From assembly GCA_964036045.1 (NCBI GenBank), contig OZ038392.1, positions 27,396,663-27,460,662 on the forward strand: DNA of 64,000 bases. The letters run 5' to 3'. Shown piece after piece: positions 1 to 7,431 of this stretch. The notes beneath the pieces were generated by a model that was given only the letters and a program-made list of their open reading frames with translations, was not told the DNA's origin and did no database searches. The translations under genes were made by a program, and so were the position numbers. Source of the stretch: Eutreptiella sp. 'Long Island Sound 2002' (taxonomy: Eukaryota > Euglenozoa > Euglenophyceae > Eutreptiales > Eutreptiaceae). Every line of letters begins with the position of its first letter. The stretch's first letter is position 1.

Positions 1-1986
1 TGGTGCAACCTTCACTGGAGAGACTGTACACGTATCCGTAGGATGAGAGGGCGTGTACGAAGGTTTCCCAGGGGAAGTGAAAACATTTTTCGTGAGGGGA
101 TTAATGTTCCCCAACGAAGAGGTGTTCTCCTCTTCATTGGCCCACGGGGCCGTAGGCTCCGTGGGGTGTTCTTCGCCCTTAGGCGTCGCCCTCCACTCGG
201 GAACAGCACGTTCTTTCTGCTTTTCGGAGATTCCCCTCCACGATGTAGGTTCTTGGGGGTGGGGGTGTTCGTGGTGTTCTTCCCCCCCCCTCGGCCACCC
301 CGAATCCGGACAAGCGTTCGGATGGTAGATGCAATCGTGGGATGGGTGGACGGAGAAAGGAAGGACACACCCACCAGCGGATGAACCGGATGGCGCGCCC
401 ATGGGCGCCGTAGGCGCCGCCGGTGTAGGATCAGGAACGGGCGGAGGCGCCGATGGCGGGGCTGGGACCACCGTAACGGGTTCCGCAGGCGTGGAGTACC
501 AGTGGTCCCACGCATCGATCCTAGATGCAACGGCGGCGTAACGTGCAGCGAGCGACTCCACTGCGCTAAAGCACTTAGCCGTGTTGCCGTTGGACATCTT
601 AAGATGATCCGACACACTAGCCTCCACCGCCTTAGAATCCCGTTGGTAGCCCTGAACCACCGCGTCAAACTTAGCCAACGTAGACAAGATTTGGGTCATC
701 CGGTCCCCGTAGGACTGACTGATGCCCACGGTAGAGGCTACTGCCTGAGAAAGTTCCTGATGAGATCGCTGCAACTCCAGATTCTGATTTCGCAGGTCCC
801 TCACCTGTGCCATCAGAGATTGGATGCACGTTTCGTAGTGCACCACACACCGGGGACAGCCACAGGTGTGCTGTAGGTCGTCCTCCCCCCGTGTAGGAGT
901 GGGGCCCCCAGAATGTCGAAAAGATGGACCCCCCCCTCCACGAGGAGGAGATGAGCCACCACCGCCCCCCCCAGCAGCCCCCCCTGCCACGGAGGGACCA
1001 GAGGGCCCCCCCGCAGGGCGAGACGGGGGTGTGGGGCGCGCAGCAACAGGTGCTGGCGCCCCCCCACTAGAGGGACGTCCCCCCCCCGAAACCCCACCAC
1101 TAGATGGCCGAACCAGGTGCGGGATTCCTTGCACGTGCTCGATGTAAGCCACCTGGCGGTGGCGGGGTGACGGCGGAGGGGGAACATGACCAACATTATT
1201 CGGTCGCGGCGGTGGGGGTGGGGAATCGTCCACCACAATATACTGTGGTGACTCATGAACCACCATAGGTGATCGAGTTCTCGGATGGGAAGCAAAAACA
1301 GGCTCCGATCCCGTTGCAACCTCTGGAACCCCCCCCCAATTGGGCAGTTGGGGGTCCTCCGCAGGAGATGTATTTGTGGGGGGGGAGACCAAATTTATTG
1401 GGAGGGTTGCTGAACCTCCCTCCACCTGATTCCCTCCCCCCCAGCACAGATTGTTGACCTTCGGCATTGCCGGAGAATCATCCACTAGGGTTGGACGATC
1501 TTTCGTGCCACTCATAGGCACTGGAGATGTAGTACCGGCCCGGTCCTCCGTAGGCTCCGGAGATTCCACGACAAGACACGGGCGGTTTTTGACGCCGCTC
1601 ATAGGCACCGGGGACTCTTCGACAACAATGAACTGAGGGGCCGGAGAGTCCTCCACCGTGATGTAGTGGGGGGCCGGGGATTCTTGCACAAGCATGGGGC
1701 GATCCCTGGTCCCTGACATAGGTTCAGGAGGTGCAGGCGACGAGGCAACGGAAATAGGGGAATGATGGAGTTCATGACGTTCCAACACTCCAATCTCCTC
1801 CTCCTCATCGTCGTTCCACTGCTCCACCGCCAGGGGGAACCACTGGTCACACTCATCCTCCTCGATTTGCGTGGGGGATTCCTCGGTGATCGTAGGATTT
1901 AGCCTGGATCCGCTCGGGGGATTGGGATACGCTCCCAAGGCAGGAGATTCCTCCACCAGGGAGGGAAACCGCCGCGATCCACTCAT
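1..1986 (-). CDS. Gag-like coiled-coil protein, 3' end off the left edge
   Basis: This minus-strand frame is open from 2187 to base 1 without any stop (about 729 codons), so its C-terminus lies outside the window. The first in-frame ATG is at 1984-1986. The N-terminal half is acidic and repeats a degenerate motif of the type ESPxPxxxxVxDSP, with several copies of SPVPMSG-like text. The middle is proline-rich. Around 838-865 a Cys cluster (CGCPRC, then a third Cys) precedes a long predicted coiled coil covered by 560-815. Cys clusters in front of coiled coil also occur in the gag-like ORF at 4098, so I infer a retrotransposon gag. No RT or protease is visible. It could instead be a host coiled-coil protein. 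The uninterrupted length makes it a real coding frame with good confidence; the function is less certain. Confidence 0.6.
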   Translation of the reverse strand, partial: MSGSRRFPSLVEESPALGAYPNPPSGSRLNPTITEESPTQIEEDECDQWFPLAVEQWNDDEEEEIGVLERHELHHSPISVASSPAPPEPMSGTRDRPMLVQESPAPHYITVEDSPAPQFIVVEESPVPMSGVKNRPCLVVESPEPTEDRAGTTSPVPMSGTKDRPTLVDDSPAMPKVNNLCWGGGNQVEGGSATLPINLVSPPTNTSPAEDPQLPNWGGVPEVATGSEPVFASHPRTRSPMVVHESPQYIVVDDSPPPPPRPNNVGHVPPPPSPRHRQVAYIEHVQGIPHLVRPSSGGVSGGGRPSSGGAPAPVAARPTPPSRPAGGPSGPSVAGGAAGGGGGGSSPPRGGGGPSFRHSGGPTPTRGEDDLQHTCGCPRCVVHYETCIQSLMAQVRDLRNQNLELQRSHQELSQAVASTVGISQSYGDRMTQILSTLAKFDAVVQGYQRDSKAVEASVSDHLKMSNGNTAKCFSAVESLAARYAAVASRIDAWDHWYSTPAEPVTVVPAPPSAPPPVPDPTPAAPTAPMGAPSGSSAGGCVLPFSVHPSHDCIYHPNACPDSGWPRGGEEHHEHPHPQEPTSWRGISEKQKERAVPEWRATPKGEEHPTEPTAPWANEEENTSSLGNINPLTKNVFTSPGKPSYTPSHPTDTCTVSPVKVAP

Positions 1987-2199
1987 TGGAGTGGGCGACG
2001 ATTCCACCACAGTGGGGTTCTGCCTAGTCCCCGACAGGGCTTGCTGGATCAGGGCCACGGCATCTCGAGCCGGACCCAGATGGCCATGGGGATCAGGCGT
2101 GCGCGCGAGGACTCGACGGTTTTCAGCGTCGAGTTGGTCAACAATGGGGCTGATGGGCCCTGCCGTAAACAGGTTCTTTCTGAGTGTCTATTTTTTTTC

Positions 2200-2300
2200 G
2201 GATACTATTCAGTCAACACTATCGTTATGTCTTCGGTGCCAAGCAATGTTGCTGCCCATGCCACTGCGACCTCTGCTCCTGACCACCCGGTCTGGTTTCA
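2200..2300 (+). repeat. 3' fragment of an LTR, abutting a second LTR
   Basis: About 100 bases here are nearly identical to 2556-2655. Both copies end in TTTCA. The copy at 2300 is followed directly by TG, where the next LTR appears to begin. I read it as the 3' end of a first LTR joined head-to-tail to a second. Confidence 0.55.
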
Positions 2301-2655
2301 TGGCAAGCATGGCAAGCAGGTCACAACCCTACCCTGGCTTTTTACCCCTAAGGGAGCATTATTTGGCCCTATATATGGGATATATGTGGGATAGGGGATA
2401 TCATATTCCATTTCCTTGTTAGGAATATAGGATGTGGGATAGATAAGGCAATCATGGATGTTTAGTAGTTATATCAATTAGTGGATGATAGGGTGGATTT
2501 CTCATATGTGCATATCAGGTATTTCATCGGCTATGTGTACCATATCTGTTTGCAGGATACTATTCAGTCAACACTATCGTTATGTCTTCGGTGCCAAGCA
2601 ATGTTGCTGCCCATGCCACTGCGACCTCTGCTCCTGACCACCCGGTCTGGTTTCA
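2301..2655 (+). repeat. Putative 355-bp LTR (TG...CA)
   Basis: The segment starts TGGCAAGC and ends TGGTTTCA, giving TG...CA termini. It is followed at once by a 12-base initiator-Met primer-binding site. It holds an AT-rich stretch with TATA-like words near 2370. The start is set by the end of the neighbouring LTR fragment and is therefore inferred; the end is firm. Confidence 0.55.
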
Positions 2656-3295
2656 TGGTAGCAGAGGCGAAAATTTTTCGTCTCTGTTGGGCGCTTGGCA
2701 TCGCGGAAAGCGATCGGTCCGCGAAATCGTGGACCAGATTCAAGTCAAAATCTCTTCCCCGGGAGGGATAGCTGAGGGTGTCCAGGTCCCCACTCTGAGG
2801 ACCTCCTCGGCCCTGACCCCATCGACCGGGCAGGGGCCGCAAAAACGGGCCAAGCCCCAAGTGGCTACAAGTCCTAAGTTTCCGAAATCCCCGAATGTTG
2901 CCATCGGGGCCCCCCATCCTCGAAATCCAGCTGGTGTACCTGGGATGGTTGGGGGGGAAATAGACGGCCACCCTCAGGGAGCGATGAGAGGACCACAATC
3001 GCCTATTATGGGCTCGGGAACCGTTACTAGCGCCGAGAATCGGGCAGTAATCGACCAATCTACTGGGGTGATCGAGCGTACGAACGCTGCGCCGTCACGC
3101 GCCGCCGACTGGGCCACGATGGCTTCGCCAATGGGGCCTATCGTGGTCGACTCTGGCACTCCTCCGTCGCTAGGGGGGTTGCCAGAGCCTCAGGTCAGAA
3201 AGAACCTGTTTGCGGCAGCCTCATGGTCGGCTTGGTTTGCGTGGGTTCCGTTGCGCTGCTGCTGGTGGTCGTATCGCCGAATGTTGTTAGTGTAG
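2582..3295 (+). pseudogene. Gag-like N-terminal fragment, truncated
   Basis: The 237-residue frame starts MSSVPSNV inside the LTR and runs through the primer-binding site into the internal region. It is rich in Pro, Ser and Gly, with no recognised domain. Near 3196-3215 it encodes RKNLF, and the underlying 24 bases match, with one mismatch, the beginning of the minus-strand gag frame at about 2161-2184. After that point the composition changes to hydrophobic, Trp-rich text typical of non-coding DNA, so the genuine coding part probably stops near 3220. It may be the missing N-terminal part of the same gag family as the minus-strand frame. No function can be assigned. Confidence 0.4.
2656..2667 (+). 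promoter_or_regulatory. Primer-binding site for initiator tRNA-Met
   Basis: TGGTAGCAGAGG is the exact complement of an initiator-Met tRNA 3' end of the form CCTCTGCTACCA and lies immediately after the CA terminus of the LTR. This is the standard place for reverse-transcription priming. Confidence 0.75.
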
Positions 3296-3721
3296 CTGGC
3301 ACGTCCGTGTCGGCGCTGGTTAGTGGCGTCTCCGTTCGTCCTAGTGTAGTGTAGTGTAGTTTGTTAACGTTGGTTGGTCGCGTTCGTAATGGTAGAGTTG
3401 CGGTGCTCTGTTGTGTTCGTGGGTATGGCGGTTGGCGGGCGTGGCACACAACGGTGTCGCCAACCCGTTGGACGCCGTTCCCGTTTCGACCCCTGCTTGC
3501 CCGGCCGGCTTGCGTGTGGTCTGTTTATGGTCAGGTCGTGGCCGCTGCGATGGTTTTGTTGGTGTGCGGTCGTGTTATCCGCCTCACAGTCGGCTTGTTC
3601 GGCGTTGGTTCCTTGGCGTTGCAGCGGGCGCTTGCGCAGTCGGATCTTGTGTGCGTAGGTGCCCTGCTTGTTTCGGTGTTGGTTGGTGCCAGTTGCGTGG
3701 GGCCTGCATGGTACGTTTTGA
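3296..3721. other. T+G-rich stretch without a supported gene
   Basis: The plus strand is rich in G and T and poor in A, with many GTTG and GTGT words. Overlapping frames exist on both strands but none shows a domain. Once the LTR element at 3727-10927 is removed, this stretch is continuous with 10933 onward, which has the same skew. Confidence 0.6.
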
Positions 3722-3726
3722 CTGTG
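3722..3726. repeat. Target-site duplication, left copy
   Basis: CTGTG directly precedes the TG of the 5' LTR and is repeated directly after the CA of the 3' LTR. Confidence 0.85.
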
Positions 3727-4098
3727 TGTAAGTGGCAGCAGCCCAGAGCTAGGAATTGGCAATAAGGCAGTAGGATCGGCCTGAGGATTCGGCAATATTT
3801 AATAGTCAAGAAGTGTTGAGTAACACCGATTTCCTTTGTAGAATTACGAATTGCGATCTGTGAAGTGTGCAGTTATTTTTGGTTATCCCTCTGAATTACA
3901 ATGATCTCTGCACAGGGTCCTTTGGAACAATGATTTAATGACCGTTCAACGCTTTTAGTATTTGTGCTGCTGTATGGGGTGAGATCCTGTTGGAATCCAT
4001 TACATCTCTGCATTTTGTGTAGCTTGGCATTTCCGAATTATCTTGCATTTTGGAGATAGCGGCAAGAAAGGATATTTGAGCCTTGAAGACCCATAGCA
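3727..4098 (+). repeat. 5' LTR
   Basis: 372 bases, about 95% identical to 10556-10927. It starts TGTAAGTGG and ends CCATAGCA. The ATG of the gag frame overlaps its last base, so there is almost no leader. The sequence just downstream begins TGGTAG and then departs from the Met-tRNA complement, so the primer site is unclear. Confidence 0.9.
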
Positions 4099-6383
4099 TG
4101 GTAGATTCGTCTAGTTCATCCCATGCGACAATGGCTTTACAACTCGGTAGTATTCCATGTCAACAAGTAACACGTCTACATGATCCGCCATCTTCACCGG
4201 TTCGTGAATTTTTGGCCGGCGAGCATCCTCAACTTGAGGGCATGGACCTTGACATTGAAGCCGACCGGCGAGTACACATTGAATGTGAACGGTGGGTCAA
4301 TTCCGCGGGGTTACCTCCTGAATTTGTGTCGTTCACATCCGAACCTGCGACACAACTTGCTCAATTTCAACAATTAGTTCATGAAGTTCAATTGCAAGGT
4401 CACATTAATTCGGTTTTACACAGCGGTACTCAAAACATTTTTGGGAACTTGGAGACCATCACACGAGGATTGCATGATGCATATCAAGATGACTTGGCTA
4501 CTCGTCACAATTTGAATATCTTGAGCTCTCATTTTAATGACCATGTCCGTGGTTTTGATGAAGTGTTGCGCCCATACCTTGCGGGCTTGGAACTTTCAAT
4601 ACAATCTCGCGTTTCTTTTGACGACTATAATGTTTGCATTGCTTCCGTTGAGTCACGCTTGGGTCATTTTGCTTTAGTTGATCGGCAAATTTCGTGGGTT
4701 CGCCGTCATATTTATGGGATGCTTGGGGATGATCCTCCACCGACCACGCCGTCAATGAATGACGCGAATTTTGTTCCTCTTACTCCTTCACTTACCAATC
4801 GTCTTGATGCGTTGGAGATTGGTTCTTCACAACTTCGTGCATCCCAATCTCTAATGGATGAGTCCTTGGAGTTGCAGTTAAACGAGTTGCGGCTCGAGTT
4901 TAGGGAACAAATTGCTTCGGTGCGCACCCAAATTTCTTCCCATCTTCCCACACCCGCTTCGTGCCCAACGGGTGATTCTAATGAGTGGCGCACATGCTTT
5001 GAGCAATTTCGTTCACAACTTCTTAGTGACTATGAGTCTTTTAAACAACATGTGAATCAAGGCAAGAGGACACACGTCTCTTCGGTGTGTCCCGACACTT
5101 GTTCATGTTTTGCGGTCATTGGTGCTTTGCGAGAGCAAGTTTCGGACGTAAAAGTAGAAGTCACCAAGCTCCAAGAGGCGTCGCGTCAATGGAGTGCCCA
5201 TGCATGTTCGTGCTCGTGTGATGCGCGCGTTCGTGACCTCTCGGATCGCCTCTCCCAGGGAGATGAGGCATTAAAGGAGTTACAATTGGGGCTTTCCTCT
5301 TTGCGGTCGACGCGCACACCTTCGGGTGTGTGTGTTTCATGTTCGAATACTTGTGCATGTTATGTGGCTCTTGCTACACGTTTTGATGAATGCACACGCA
5401 AAATAGATACTCAAACTACGGATTATGTAGCTTTTAAGGCTTCGGTGTTGCAAAAAGTAGCCGCTTTGGAGGCTTTGGAGTGTTCTCCATCGAGGAGTGG
5501 TGCATCTTTTGATGCACGTTTGATGTGTGATCGTCTCTCGGCGTTGCAAACTATTGTGCATGAAGTAGGCACACGCTTATCCGATTCTCAGGATGCGGAC
5601 CATTTGCACGAGCGAGTGGCTGCACTTGAGATTGCGATGAGCGAATGGGATGTCCACGGTGGGAGCAATGCCAATTTGGAGTGTGCATCGCAGGTTTTTC
5701 CCACACTCATGGGCTCTTCATCGCATGCTCACGTGTTTCATCGTGATTGTGGGTTGAGCAAGGAGCGCCTTCGCTCCCATTCTGTTGATTCTAAGTTGCG
5801 GGCGTTTGAACCGAAGGAGCGCGCTTCTTCACAGCGCTCCCGCTCTCAACCGGTCCGCTTTGGCGGTAATGTGCAAGCATTACATTCAACAGGGTGTAAG
5901 GATGGTTTTGATTCGGGAGATGGGACATTGAGGGCCCCTACGGCTAGCTTGCTTCCCATGGCTTTCTCCTCGTCTGACAGAGGGGTTCGCCTGCAAACTT
6001 TGAATGTGCAAGCCCCTCCTATCTTTGGAGGACACGGTGGGCAAGGGGATTTTGAAGATGTGCCCCCTTTGCTACCTATGTACGAGGATGAGGAGGATAG
6101 TCTCCATGAGATTTCTTTGGCGGGTGTGGGTATCTCTGCAGATTTTCCGAAGGTTGAGGATTTTTTTGGTGCGGTGCCGGAAGCCCGCCATGACTACAAC
6201 CCTAAGCTTCACACCAAAGGACCCGATAAGGCGAAGCTTAGACGAGTCTTCGGTAGAACGGGTAATGAACGACCCGACATGGAGGCACTGGATGACGACA
6301 CTAGGCGAGAAGTCACGAAAATATTGAAGTGCCCAAAGTGGAGTGGAGATTACAATCATTGGGTTGCTTTTGAACTGCAATAG
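4098..6383 (+). CDS. Gag-like coiled-coil protein with Cys-x-Cys modules
   Basis: The start is taken as ATG 4098-4100, which overlaps the LTR end; a TTG five codons earlier is also possible. The product is about 760 residues, polar, and mostly predicted coiled coil. Three Cys-rich patches (CPDTCSC, HACSCSC, SNTCACY) occur near residues 330, 370 and 415, about 42 residues apart, each followed by heptad-like helix; 42 is six heptads. The last 150 residues are acidic and then basic. The frame ends at TAG 6381-6383, but the same frame stays open beyond it with protein-like sequence, so the stop may be a mutation or a read-through point. I infer a structural gag. No capsid signature is recognisable by eye. 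Confidence 0.8.
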   Translation: MVDSSSSSHATMALQLGSIPCQQVTRLHDPPSSPVREFLAGEHPQLEGMDLDIEADRRVHIECERWVNSAGLPPEFVSFTSEPATQLAQFQQLVHEVQLQGHINSVLHSGTQNIFGNLETITRGLHDAYQDDLATRHNLNILSSHFNDHVRGFDEVLRPYLAGLELSIQSRVSFDDYNVCIASVESRLGHFALVDRQISWVRRHIYGMLGDDPPPTTPSMNDANFVPLTPSLTNRLDALEIGSSQLRASQSLMDESLELQLNELRLEFREQIASVRTQISSHLPTPASCPTGDSNEWRTCFEQFRSQLLSDYESFKQHVNQGKRTHVSSVCPDTCSCFAVIGALREQVSDVKVEVTKLQEASRQWSAHACSCSCDARVRDLSDRLSQGDEALKELQLGLSSLRSTRTPSGVCVSCSNTCACYVALATRFDECTRKIDTQTTDYVAFKASVLQKVAALEALECSPSRSGASFDARLMCDRLSALQTIVHEVGTRLSDSQDADHLHERVAALEIAMSEWDVHGGSNANLECASQVFPTLMGSSSHAHVFHRDCGLSKERLRSHSVDSKLRAFEPKERASSQRSRSQPVRFGGNVQALHSTGCKDGFDSGDGTLRAPTASLLPMAFSSSDRGVRLQTLNVQAPPIFGGHGGQGDFEDVPPLLPMYEDEEDSLHEISLAGVGISADFPKVEDFFGAVPEARHDYNPKLHTKGPDKAKLRRVFGRTGNERPDMEALDDDTRREVTKILKCPKWSGDYNHWVAFELQ

Positions 6384-7091
6384 CGCAATTTTCATAAATA
6401 TTGGTATCGGCGGTGTGGCGCGGATATAATGGCGAAAATATTGCTCACTACATTGCCCGAGGCTAAAAGGGCTTTGTACACCCAACTACACATGTCATTA
6501 GGGTGGACTTACGAGAACATTTGGCTTGATTTGGCGGGACGTGGGCGGGGGTTGCAGTCTCGAAAAGTGCTGCGTAAGCGGTGGGAAGCCAGTACCCCCC
6601 CGAAGGAGAAATCATTGGCTTCTTACGGCCTTTGGGTTCTCCAATGGTGCTTGCTGGCCCAGAAGGCCGCACCGGTTACGGCACTGCAGGCTAAAGATGC
6701 GTACATTGAAGCCCTCCACAGACATCCTGGTATTGAGGCTGAGGTAGATGAGATATATAAATATGAACGTGTCCATGACGTTGAGCTCAGTCATGAGGGT
6801 GCGCATGAGCTGGTGGTGTACGAAATGGGTTGGCGTGAGGACAGAGATGCGGTCAAGCGTGCTGAAGAGGCCTCGCTCCGCGTGTTGCGTGGGCAAGGTC
6901 AGAAATTTCAGGGTGTGTGCAATTATTGTGGCATCAAAGGTCACAAGGAGGGTGAGTGCCGCAAGAAGAAAGAAGATGTTGCAGCAGGAACCCCAAACAA
7001 GAGACGTGTCCGACCCTCTGGTGGGCGAACTGGGGGAGGGGGCAGGACGCGACAGGCAAAATGGCTATACAAATCCGAAGCTGGGAGATAA
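6384..7091 (+). CDS. Gag continuation with first zinc knuckle
   Basis: This is in the same frame as the preceding gag ORF across the single TAG; an internal ATG lies at 6429. It includes the segment YENIWLDLAGRG and a CCHC knuckle of the form CNYCGIKGHKEGEC near 6920-6960, typical of nucleocapsid RNA binding. After the knuckle the real coding sequence appears to move to the next frame near 6965-6980, because the text that follows in this frame is low-complexity and stops at TAA 7089, while frame +1 carries the second knuckle. Nucleocapsid-type role by family knowledge. Confidence 0.7.
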   Translation, partial: RNFHKYWYRRCGADIMAKILLTTLPEAKRALYTQLHMSLGWTYENIWLDLAGRGRGLQSRKVLRKRWEASTPPKEKSLASYGLWVLQWCLLAQKAAPVTALQAKDAYIEALHRHPGIEAEVDEIYKYERVHDVELSHEGAHELVVYEMGWREDRDAVKRAEEASLRVLRGQGQKFQGVCNYCGIKGHKEGECRKKKEDVAAGTPNKRRVRPSGGRTGGGGRTRQAKWLYKSEAGR

Positions 7092-7392
7092 CGTCGATCA
7101 GCAGGGTAAAGGCGCGTCCCTGTTGACAAATGCTCAGTGTCAGGTGAAGCAGTGGCGTAAGGAAGGAGCCTGTGTTCGATGTGGCTCCAAAGAGCATTGG
7201 GTCAGTGCCTGCCCGAAGAGTAAGGGCAAGGGGAAAGGCAAGGGTGGAGATGGGAAAGGCGGGGGCCGGGGCGGTGACCAAAACAGGAATCGTATACATC
7301 GCCAGGTAAAAGAGGAAGAGCCTGCCCAGGGGAATGCAGATCCCAACCCGTCTCCAGATGCGACTCCTGAACCTTCAGGTGGTTCGCCTTAG
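6961..7392 (+). CDS. Second zinc knuckle segment of gag
   Basis: In the +1 frame relative to the first knuckle, this segment encodes a second CCHC knuckle, CVRCGSKEHWVSAC, near 7170-7212, then a Lys/Gly-rich tract. The frame is open further upstream to 6748, but the credible part starts after the first knuckle. It ends at TAG 7390-7392, and the same frame continues into the next ORF at 7432, so TAG is again the only interruption. The frame change could be a programmed shift or an indel. Confidence 0.65.
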   Translation, partial: ARRKKMLQQEPQTRDVSDPLVGELGEGAGRDRQNGYTNPKLGDNVDQQGKGASLLTNAQCQVKQWRKEGACVRCGSKEHWVSACPKSKGKGKGKGGDGKGGGRGGDQNRNRIHRQVKEEEPAQGNADPNPSPDATPEPSGGSP

Positions 7393-7431
7393 AGGGGTCG
7401 GAGACACAGGAAAAAGCGAACACGAGGTCCG

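Noticed and set aside
3361-3795. Overlapping frames of over 100 codons on both strands
   Set aside because: Explained by T+G skew; neither has a domain, and the LTR boundary at 3727 cuts through them.
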